Position numbers and translations under genes: made by a program | The notes under the pieces: model-generated | Seen by the model: the letters and a program-made list of their open reading frames with translations, nothing else | Told to the model about the DNA's origin: nothing | Database searches by the model: none | Shown: piece after piece, positions 56,489-64,000 of the stretch | Numbering within the stretch: the stretch's first letter is position 1 | Layout of the letters: each line of letters begins with the position of its first letter | Assembly (NCBI GenBank): GCA_012064415.1 | Contig: SSNU01000156.1 | Coordinates: forward strand, 120,046-184,045 | Length of the DNA: 64,000 nt | Direction: 5' to 3' | Source: Gyrodactylus bullatarudis | Lineage: Eukaryota; Platyhelminthes; Monogenea; Gyrodactylidea; Gyrodactylidae

Positions 56489-57997
56489 TCAAATATTGAA
56501 AGGGCCTTTCAACTTTTTAGCATCTGAAATTGTTAATATCAAATCAATACTGTCTGTCTCTGGTATGAAAACATAGGTTAATATGCCAAAAGCTAAAAAT
56601 AACATACTGAATACTGAATTGAGTACGATGGGGCGTATATTGGCCCTATAGATGAATGAGCTAACCCCTGATGTCAAATGGGCCATTGTGATGACGGCAA
56701 AGAATCCAGACCCATGCAAGGATATTGGGGTTATCTCGCTGACTAGATAGGCATAAATACAGATTCCATTAATCAATAGAAATTTGCATAACAGACCAGA
56801 TACCAGGCGAATATATGTATAGTCAAAGAATATTCCATTCAACAAGACAAGGATAGATACACTTAGCATAGTAGTGAAAACTGGCGGTCTCCTCTTGAAT
56901 TTGGCAACAATCCAAGCCGATGTTAGGGAAGTGGGCAATTCTAATAAACCCTGAATGAGTGTATTTAGGAATATATTATCTGATATGAAATCAACACTAT
57001 TCGAGGTTACAATGTAGCTCGAAATTAGGACACTATATGTTCCAGCCATAATGAATGAAGTTAATAGTAACTTGGGTATTTTAAAATAACCTAATATCGA
57101 TTCCTCAACCTGTTCCAGGTCCGATTCAATCTTTTTTGTGGTCAACTCCTTAATAATCTCTGGATCATTCCTTAGAACTGGCCTCTTATTCATTTGGCCA
57201 ATATATTTTATAACATTTAATGCTTCAACCATGCGTGACCTGGTAAACAGCCAATTCGGCGATTCCTTCATCAAGACTATCAATGGGATGTAGAATATTG
57301 TTAAGAATAAGAAACACAAATGTATATAAAAAGTACTCTGGCTAAGGTATGCCACACCTGTTGTCATTGTATATCCAACGGCCCACGTTAGCCAATAAAT
57401 GTTTGAAAGATACTTCTCTGATTCCGGCAGCATTTCCATGAAATAAAAGAATCCTATATACGTGAGCATGTTGCATGAGCCGAGAACCGCTCGACTGATA
57501 AAGATTATAACGAGATTACTCTCAAATAGAACGATTATACTGATCAATGTCTGGAAGAATATCATCACAAATATGACAGGTCTTCGACCGATTTTATCCG
57601 AGATTATCGCAATGAGCCAAGTGAAACATTGAAAGACAATGTAGATTGAGTCCAACCATGTAAGGATGTATTCTCGATCACAGACAAGATCATATTCTAT
57701 GACATAACTGTCTATCATGATACTCCGGTTGTAAATAAACTGGGGACATTTGTGTCTAAGCGTTGTTATGTTAGACTCGGCATAAAAACACTGGATTTCA
57801 GATGGTTCTGGTGCATCAACCGTTTTAAACCAGATCAAGGAGGGATCTGTAAGATTACACGTGAAGGTCGGCACAAATCCATCAAAGATCATCGTCTGAA
57901 AGAAATATCCACTAATTAGGGAGAAATTTGAGACCAGAAGAAGCAACAGGATCTGATAACAGCCACGGCCATATGTTTCTTCTAAATATTGCTCCAT
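56489..57997 (-). CDS. SLC22-family organic cation/anion transporter, single coding exon
   Basis: 502 residues, somewhat shorter than the 540-560 usual for animal SLC22 proteins. Layout: first membrane segment at about 13-33; a large extracellular loop (35-108) with several cysteines, NLT, NIT and NRS sequons and the EYDLVC motif, the counterpart of the WDLVC of organic ion transporters; the MFS signature DKIGRRPV after membrane segment 2; then ESPNWLFTRSRMVEA, matching the family's ESPRW(L/Y) motif, before the long cytoplasmic loop; six further segments; and the closing IPETD, a diverged PETKG motif. Members move organic ions, drugs or metabolites across the plasma membrane. An acceptor (TTTCACAATAG) lies 9 bases before the ATG, and a GTGAGT donor at 58298 marks a 5' non-coding exon. 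The absence of introns in the coding part is unusual for SLC22. Confidence 0.93.
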   Translation of the reverse strand: MEQYLEETYGRGCYQILLLLLVSNFSLISGYFFQTMIFDGFVPTFTCNLTDPSLIWFKTVDAPEPSEIQCFYAESNITTLRHKCPQFIYNRSIMIDSYVIEYDLVCDREYILTWLDSIYIVFQCFTWLIAIISDKIGRRPVIFVMIFFQTLISIIVLFESNLVIIFISRAVLGSCNMLTYIGFFYFMEMLPESEKYLSNIYWLTWAVGYTMTTGVAYLSQSTFYIHLCFLFLTIFYIPLIVLMKESPNWLFTRSRMVEALNVIKYIGQMNKRPVLRNDPEIIKELTTKKIESDLEQVEESILGYFKIPKLLLTSFIMAGTYSVLISSYIVTSNSVDFISDNIFLNTLIQGLLELPTSLTSAWIVAKFKRRPPVFTTMLSVSILVLLNGIFFDYTYIRLVSGLLCKFLLINGICIYAYLVSEITPISLHGSGFFAVITMAHLTSGVSSFIYRANIRPIVLNSVFSMLFLAFGILTYVFIPETDSIDLILTISDAKKLKGPFNI

Positions 57998-58298
57998 GAA
58001 GGCGCTCTATTGTGAAAGTGAAATTATTTCATAAAAATAACAAAATTTTAATCTGTTCTAGTTTCATATTTCGCTTTCTTATAAATCAAAGCTGTTTTAA
58101 TTGTTGCTTCTTATTGATGATGTTGAATCGATAAAAACTTTTTAAAAAATTCTTTTTGTTTTGTACTGCCTTTTGATAATCTCTGTGTGATAGATTCGGA
58201 CAAATTATTCGTGAAAAGGGTTCCAAAATGAGGCAAATCGAATAATGATTTGGGATTTTAAAATTATATAAGTTAAACTACTACTGAAAGAAACTCAC

Positions 58299-58380
58299 CT
58301 AAGAATTCATTAAAAGAGTCGATGCAATTTCTCACTAATATTCATTCAAGATTTTCAAAGAGTTGTTTCATTTATTAGAA
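58299..58380 (-). other. Probable 5' non-coding exon of the transporter gene
   Basis: The minus strand reads GAATTCTTAG followed by GTGAGTTTC at 58298-58290. It would splice over about 292 bases to the acceptor at 58007-58009 just before the ATG. The upstream limit is a guess. Confidence 0.45.
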
Positions 58381-58484
58381 TGTTTGAAATCCTTTTTTAA
58401 ACAAGTTTTTCTTATTAAAATATGAGTTTTTGTATTAATATTTTCACAAGCAACACTCATGTATGGTCGACTCAGATTTAACAA

Positions 58485-59238
58485 AAGCTAGCTGACATGA
58501 AGATGAGAATTTCCTATTTTTACAAAATCTCGATATTTTTATCCAGAAAGTCAGGAAAAAATTTATTTTTTTGATTTCACTATGAAATGAGCTGATTAGT
58601 TTTGAATACAAAAATAAATTCGAAAAAAATTTAATCTGACCAAAATTGAGCCGTTTTTGTGAATTTCGGAAATGTTTCAAATTTCCACTTTTTCAACTTT
58701 CAAATCCAAAATTTTTATCGATTTCGATATTTCGAAGCAGTTAAATATTGATATTCAGAATCAAAATTAGACGAAGATTTCGAATTTGGCCTTAGAATTT
58801 GAGAGAAAATTACTCTTTCCAAGAAAAAGTTCAATCTCTATATTCTGGATCATTTTCCCTCGTGATAATCGAAAAATTCAAATGGTTCGATTTCCCACCG
58901 TAATGACGAATTTCTGTGAATTCCTGCAGGCGAATTCGAAATCTTTGTCTAATTTCGATCCTGAATATCAATATTTAACTGCTTCGAAATATCGAAATCG
59001 ATAAAAATTTTGGATTTGAAAGTTGAAAAAGGGGAAATTTGAAACATTTCCGAAATTCAAAAAACGGCTCAATTTTGGTCAGATTAAATTTTTTTCGGAA
59101 TTTATTTTTGTATTCAAAACTAATCAGCTCATTTCATAGTGAAATCCAAAAATTAAATTTTTTCCTGACTTTCTGGATAAAAATATTGAGTTTTTTGTAA
59201 AAATAGGAAATTCTCATCTTCGTGTCAATTAAGTTTAT
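58485..59238. repeat. Family C long inverted-repeat element, complete copy
   Basis: Arms at about 58485-58745 and 58975-59238 pair almost fully, from AGCTGACATGAAGATGAG to CTCATCTTCGTGTCAATT, with TCTGACCAAAATTGAGCCG and TTTCAACTTTCAAATCC. The centre holds the CAAATGGTTCGATTTCCC block also seen at 9.5 kb. It lies just upstream of the transporter promoter region. Confidence 0.8.
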
Positions 59239-60110
59239 AAAACAGTACATTTCTGATCATTTTCGCGCTAAATTTTTTTCTTTATAAATTAGATAATTCA
59301 AACAAAATAATTTTATAACTTGAAATCTTGAATTCACCTTGTTGTAATAAATTTAGCAATTATAATGTTGGAAAATATTTTACACTTCAATGATGCTAAC
59401 TTTTTCCTAAATAAAAATTTCAAGGTTTCACCCTTAAATTATAGTCGTAAATAATAAATATTTTTGATTGGTCATAAAATATTTTCATTCTATAGCACCA
59501 TTTCAGGGAATATCTGACTGAGTGATGATGGTTTTATTATTCAAACCCCTTCTCTATCCACGTATGCTTGAAAAAATAAATCGTTTTTGTATTATTCCTG
59601 CTACTCTTTCTGCAACAAAAAAAAACAAAAATTTACAATGTACAATATACAAATCTAGGCTACTTATTTTTGAATGCTGATGATTCCCCATGAGTTTTGT
59701 AAACCAAACTGTACAAAGAGACATGTAATTTATGAGTTGGAAAAGAATGTCTCCAGATTTATTATCGAGACTGTTTTTTAGCAGTGTATGACTAAGGACT
59801 TTTTTCCTGGTTTTTTAATTCCCCCATTATGTACTGGGGAATGGGGGTGGGGGTCTTATCCATTGTTATGAATGAGTCTGTTTCGCATGCTCAACTGTTA
59901 TTATCATTTTATATCCTTTTACAATGACAATTAAAAGGTCATTTCCCAAATAACTGTGGAACGGTCATAAAAATTGCATTTTATTTTTTTGAGCGCTTGA
60001 GGGCTCTGGCTTACTCTCCAAACTGTATATTTATAGTATCTAAACATGACAAGAATAATTATCCAATAAAACGTATTTAGATAATGAAAAAACATACAGA
60101 AAGTATCTAA
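59239..60110. other. AT-rich DNA, nothing recognised
   Basis: Includes a G-rich run at 59838-59855 (GGGGAATGGGGGTGGGGG), which could form a G-quadruplex, but no gene or element end was found. Confidence 0.35.
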
Positions 60111-60111
60111 A

Positions 60112-60572
60112 GCTAGTTGACATGAAGATGAGAGAATTTAATATTTTTTCACAAAAAACTCATTTTTTTCCTCAGTCAAGAAAAAATTTAATTTTTTGAA
60201 CTGTAATATTGTCAAACTTCATCTAAGATATTATTTACTGATAATAAGTGATATACGTTTTATTTCACCGGGTCTCTTCAGACTCAACCTCGGGCTTGAA
60301 TTTTATAATTTTAAAATGCAAATGCCTCACTTTGAAAAGGGCAGGGGCGTCCCTATATCCATGGACTCATCACTTTTGTAGATGATTTGATTATCAACTA
60401 TTGTTGCCTTTTCGGGTTTTTAAAATTATCCCAAAAAAAAAATTAGCTCAAAAATCATAAAATGGCCAGGTTGATTTTTTTCAACAGCCTATCAATTTGT
60501 CCCTGTCTTTTCGAAGAAAAATATTGAGTTTTTCGTAGCATTAGTAAATTCCCATCTTCATGTCAATTAGGT
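60112..60572. repeat. Family C element interrupted by a Penelope-type repeat
   Basis: Left terminus at 60112 (AGCTAGTTGACATGAAG) and right terminus ending 60572 (CATGTCAATTAGGTTT). Between about 60200 and 60400 the family sequence is replaced by a Penelope-type terminal repeat (60241-60300). Part of the family C centre is missing. Confidence 0.6.
60250..60300 (-). repeat. Penelope-type terminal motif with hammerhead-like core
   Basis: Minus strand: CTGAAGA, GACCCGGT, GAAAT, then AAAACGTATA. Same order as at 10995-11045; the CCAGG/CCTGG pairing partner has changed to CCCGAGG/CCCGG. Confidence 0.5.
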
Positions 60573-61080
60573 TTATATTAAACACTACAAAAATATAAAT
60601 ATTTGACATGATGTCTACACAACACTAGGGTAAGACAAAATTTTTAACCTCATTTTCGTACTGAATTTCCCGATAGAACTACCAATTCTGTACATATGGC
60701 ATTTAATTGGCCAACGAATTTCCAATGAATTCTCTCCGCGTAATCAATAAGATTGTGAAAATCTTGGGCATGAACTGAGTCTCTGACATTTTGACGCCAA
60801 AACTAGTAATCTTATCATAGAAAAGAGGGTTTTGATTAAATTCATTTTTCTATGAGAACAAAATCCTCTTACTATGTCAGTACTAGGCTGAGGTGTAAGT
60901 TTTAAAAACTCATTCTCGAACCATCTTCTCCGGTTGATTTATGAATTCTAATTCTATGAATTTCTCAAAATCTCTTCTCCATTGTGACATTCATTAGAAA
61001 AATTGTTTTGTTCCATGATTGAGAAGCTTGTAACCTGAACTCTCTTCGATTTTATCTAAAAACCTTAATATTCCTATTAG

Positions 61081-61145
61081 TCCAGCTCTCATTTACTGAA
61101 GAAGGTACTTGACTAACTTAGTACCGAAACGTCTGGAAGAGGCTT
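61081..61145 (+). ncRNA. Penelope-type hammerhead ribozyme motif
   Basis: CTGAAGA at 61096-61102; stem II GGTACT (61104-61109) with AGTACC (61120-61125), 6 perfect pairs; GAAA at 61126-61129; then the palindromic ACGT and GTC. Upstream CTCT and downstream AGAG can form the outer part of stem I with an internal loop. GAAG-AAGG..CCGAAACGTC-type tails are known from the ends of Penelope-like elements. No coding part of the element was found beside it. Confidence 0.6.
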
Positions 61146-61639
61146 TGGAAAAAGGTTGATTACACTCCAATCAAATCTACTTTTACTAATGACTAGGGCG
61201 ACCAAAATGCCTTTTCTGCCTGTTTTGAAAAATTCAGTTCTTTTTTTCTAAACCTCTTAATAAGGGATATAAGTTTGCCTTTTTTTGCATTTTTAAAAAG
61301 GATTGCTTTTTCATTTTTTTCAAGGATTGTGCAAATTTTTTTTTTCATTTTTTATTTTGATCTTGGTTAAATTTTCATTGTCTGAATCTAATTTCATGTG
61401 GGACTCGGTAAACAGCCAATTGAAATAGCTCATCCAAATCAACATCTCATTCTCATGCTATAAACCTGAGAGGCTTGAAGAATTGAATAATATTTTTGAA
61501 TCACTACTTGTGAGGAACATTCGATTTATGAGTTCGCCTTTTTTGCTTTACTATGTTGTTAAAACTACTTTTTAGATAAGCAATGAGATCTCCTTCAAGT
61601 CCGCTTTTAGCAGATATCTTCTTGGTATGCTTCGACTTT

Positions 61640-61715
61640 ATTATCAAAAAATTATTTTTTTCTCCGGAAAGTCAGGATAAAAATAGAGTCTTTTCAAGTC
61701 AACTAGCTTCAATTT
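61640..61715. repeat. Family C, strongly deleted copy
   Basis: TTTTTTTCTCCGGAAAGTCAGG and the terminus AAGTCAACTAGCTTC remain of one arm (given here in parts). Confidence 0.35.
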
Positions 61716-62003
61716 TATCTACGAGTTAAAAACATTTCTAAGAAGAACAGCAGTATTCTGGCCAAGAGGAATTGCTAGGCTTTTGAAACAAAAGATAAAT
61801 TTATATCATTGGTAGGAGTTTTTTATGAATTTTTAACGTTGAAAATAAAAAAAGATATTTTTTATCATTGACCAATCAGTGTAATGCATTTATTACTGTA
61901 CACATAAGAGAGAAGAAAACCATTAATTTAGGGGAAAATTTCCCCAGAAAAGTTTTACTCTTCTTTAAACTAAACCCTAGTTACAAATGAAAAAGATACA
62001 CAC

Positions 62004-62134
62004 CTTATAAGAAATAGGTTGGGTAATAATTTTTCTGCATTGGCGTAATAAACTTCCCCACGAGGAAGAAACGTATAAAAATGAGTAACCTGATTTTTCC
62101 TTGTTATTCTTTCCAGTAACCAAGGCTGTATGTA
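62004..62134 (-). CDS. Internal exon of an unidentified gene
   Basis: 131 nt with a good acceptor (TGTTTATTTAG) and donor (AAG/GTGTGT); open in one frame throughout, phase 0 in and phase 2 out. It encodes YIQPWLLERITRKNQ, VTHFYTFLPRGE and VYYANAEKLLPNLFLI: well-mixed, protein-like composition with two tryptophan/tyrosine-rich clusters and no sign of repeat origin. I do not recognise the family. Its phase does not fit the candidate syntrophin exon at 53783, so it probably belongs to another gene whose other exons were not found. Confidence 0.5.
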
Positions 62135-62139
62135 CTAAA

Positions 62140-63340
62140 TAAACAGAAAAAATGTAGATTTGAATGATCTCCGTTTTACATTCTGTTCATTTCAATCTAT
62201 CATTACAGTTGAGAATGCTGCCTTTTTAATGAGAAACCTATTTTTGAAATATTGCAGGGAAATTTTACTAGTTTTCAACTTTACTCGCAATCTTGAATGC
62301 TTTTCGAAAATAATAAAGGCTTGAAATAGATTAATAGATGGTAAAAATTTACGCTCTTTCGAATGGTATAAATTTTTTCGGTAATGGTCTAGATCAGTGA
62401 CAGCGAAATCTCCCGTTGTCTAATCTAGTTTCAGTGTCGAAATGGACCAATCAAAATGAATCAATGATACTCAATGTATTCATACCTATATTCAAGTATT
62501 AAATGGGAGGGAAAGGTATAAATATATTGCATCTTTTGACCTATTTAACCTGTTACTAAGCTATAAAAACGAATCAAGACTTTATTACAATTAATTTTAA
62601 ACAAAATGCAACTTCACTTTTTAACGATAAGAGAACCAATCTATAGAAATAGACTCATAATGATATATGTAAAACGATTCTAAATGAGATTCGAATGGGA
62701 ATTCCATTTAATAAGGATTATTTTGATCCCATCTAAGAAAGTAGATTTTCTATTGAATTTAACATATACTAATACGTAGATGAAAACCTTTTTTTACTAA
62801 TATTAGTTCTTTTATATAAGTTTGGAAATCTCTTTGAGACTTTTTTATTTTGAGATCATTTTAAGGTAAATTATAAAATAAATTAGGTGATATTGTTTGG
62901 ACCTGCATAAAAACTGAGAGTTCCGACTTTGAATAATCGCCTCATTTAGGGAGAATCTCATGAAAGGGTTGAATGCATGCACTACCTCTTAGTTACTGTT
63001 TATTTTTCAAATGTCCAACTATTTTATTACTATCTTCCTTTGGTTTAGAACTCATCTTAATCATCCCCTAACAAGGCCCGCCTATACACATATGTCGATA
63101 AAATTATATTCTACCACAAAGTTTCTTGCTATCTCTTCTGAGTTACATAACCCTAAAATATCATTCTCCGATAAATTCAGGACATCAATTAATGACGAAA
63201 AAGTTTTCTTATGAATCTTTCTTTAAAACTTAATGGAATTTGATTCGTTGAAAAACTTCTCAAGCCTGGTTTATTTATATTTTGATTTTGAACTCTATCA
63301 AGTCTTTTTAGAAATTAATCTAGCCTTTGTTAAAATATAT
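62140..63340. other. AT-rich DNA, nothing recognised
   Basis: No supported exon or element. The plus-strand frame at 63011-63214 lacks context. Confidence 0.35.
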
Positions 63341-63352
63341 GTTGTGCCTAAA

Positions 63353-63545
63353 GTGTAACGAATGATGAAAGTGTAATTAATTACACTTTCAACGTTGAAA
63401 GTGTAACGAAAATATTTTTCCTCTCTGCCCCTTTTCGGTATATGCCTGTTAGCATATACGGTCTATGCTTATGCAATATACAAGTGACTTGCCTAAAGTG
63501 TAACGAAAACATTTAACCCCTCTGTCCCTTTTCGTTGGGGCTTGT
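63353..63545. repeat. Repeated terminal motif TGTAACGAA
   Basis: Direct copies of GTGTAACGAAAA plus about 30 following bases at 63400-63445 and 63497-63545, about 95 bp apart, and a partial copy at 63352-63362. They may be subterminal transposase-binding repeats or a partly duplicated element end. Confidence 0.55.
63367..63390. repeat. Perfect 24-bp palindrome
   Basis: GAAAGTGTAATT is followed directly by its exact reverse complement AATTACACTTTC. Half of it repeats the GTGTAA motif of the element end, so it may be two element ends joined head to head. Confidence 0.7.
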
Positions 63546-63621
63546 AATAGTATTTTTGTCTTTTAAAATTAAGATAGTAAATTCAAAACTTCAAAATGTA
63601 ATAAAGTGTAAAAATTTTGAA

Positions 63622-64000
63622 TTATTTATTTGAACAACTGTTGCTGCTGTGGCATTTGGAATTACAAAGAGTATTCAATCTTCTGCATTTACATGCTTTG
63701 GATTTGCAGCCTGTAGTACAGTTACATCTTGTAAATCCTTGGCCTTCAGATCTTGACTGCTTTATGCTGGCAGTTCTGACACATAAATTTTTTTCAGATT
63801 CATCAGACGGTAATATGAATTTCTCTTGCACAGGTTGAAACTGAGAACGAGAAAACCAGCCTTTTAAATCTCCTGACACACATTGAATTTTGAATTTATC
63901 ATCTTTGATGAGACTTATTACACCGAGAATATTCTTATCATCGGCCTTTGATCTATCTATGTCTGGTATGGGAAGGGTCACATTGTCACCAACCCTTGCT
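63622..64000 (-). CDS. C-terminal part of a Ginger/KRBA2-type integrase (partial)
   Basis: Open from the window edge to a stop at 63622-63624. The edge-side part reads ARVGDNVTLPIPDIDR and later NILGVI, the beta-strand region that follows the integrase core in Ginger-type and KRBA2-like proteins. It ends in a cysteine-rich zinc-binding tail with CNCTTGCKSKACKC and LCNSKCHSSNSC, a pattern shared by these proteins. The catalytic DDE core would lie beyond 64000. No break is visible in this part. The intact family member is a DNA-cutting and joining enzyme of a cut-and-paste transposon; domesticated copies such as KRBA2 also exist. Confidence 0.75.
   Translation of the reverse strand, partial: ARVGDNVTLPIPDIDRSKADDKNILGVISLIKDDKFKIQCVSGDLKGWFSRSQFQPVQEKFILPSDESEKNLCVRTASIKQSRSEGQGFTRCNCTTGCKSKACKCRRLNTLCNSKCHSSNSCSNK

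Larger units (their letters stand above)
63344..64000 (-). mobile_element. End of a Ginger-type (integrase-encoding) element, cut by the window edge
   Basis: The integrase-type gene at 63622-64000 is followed outward by non-coding DNA with repeated AAAGTGTAACGAAAA motifs at 63350, 63399 and 63496. The last two are each followed by a CCTCTGYCCCTTTTCG-like run. TGTAACG-type termini fit Ginger elements, whose ends start TGT. The exact end cannot be set: the outermost candidate is near 63353, next to a 24-bp palindrome. Confidence 0.55.

Noticed and set aside
59838..59855. G-rich run as a G-quadruplex regulatory site
   Set aside because: A single run of this kind is not enough, and no promoter or gene is near enough to give it a role.
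1..64000. CRISPR array, bacterial operon or phage features
   Set aside because: No regularly spaced identical repeats or compact gene layout; introns and metazoan elements show that the DNA is eukaryotic.

Overview
The window is very AT-rich animal DNA, most likely from an arthropod; a parasitic or free-living crustacean would fit, but the species cannot be fixed from sequence alone. Evidence for an animal: a gamma-syntrophin-type gene with GT-AG introns, an SLC22-type transporter, a secreted-peptide gene with 46-59 nt introns, and a metazoan set of mobile elements (Tc1, pogo/Tigger, MULE, Ginger-like, Penelope-like). Most of the sequence is non-coding and repeat-derived.

Host genes. Positions 1-213 (+) look like the last coding exon of a gene entering from the left, ending in a hydrophobic tail. 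Positions 4686-4967 (+) hold a complete three-exon gene for a 58-residue secreted peptide. The minus strand from about 53.8 kb down to 16.5 kb carries a gamma-syntrophin-like gene; I could place twelve exons, with phase-compatible junctions except one (34179 to 31837), where a small exon is probably missing. Downstream of its PDZ exon the introns are packed with transposons. Positions 56489-57997 (-) encode an SLC22-type organic ion transporter with an uninterrupted reading frame and a probable 5' non-coding exon. An unidentified internal exon lies at 62004-62134 (-).

Mobile DNA. There is a potentially intact Tc1 element (37008-38550), a pogo/Tigger transposase gene with a short intron and a deleted catalytic block (7990-9025), a MULE transposase fragment with a SWIM zinc finger (30718-31330), a Ginger-type integrase tail at the right edge (63622-64000), and a Penelope-like remnant with a GIY-YIG domain between inverted terminal repeats (32513-33068). 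At least three related families of long inverted-repeat elements (called A, B and C here) are scattered through the whole window.

Most notable system: a small retroelement family in which a tRNA-derived pol III promoter (A and B boxes) runs straight into a type I hammerhead ribozyme, in several copies flanked by inverted arms. Copies lie near 15.0, 15.8, 19.6, 24.9, 35.8 and 51.5 kb, with a decayed hammerhead at 27.65 kb. Stem I varies between copies in a compensatory way, which supports a folded, selected RNA. Other hammerhead-like motifs lie in the Penelope-type repeats at 11.0, 32.6, 33.0, 36.9, 40.3, 60.3 and 61.1 kb.

All exon models and family assignments come from reading the sequence by eye; no alignment or folding program was run.
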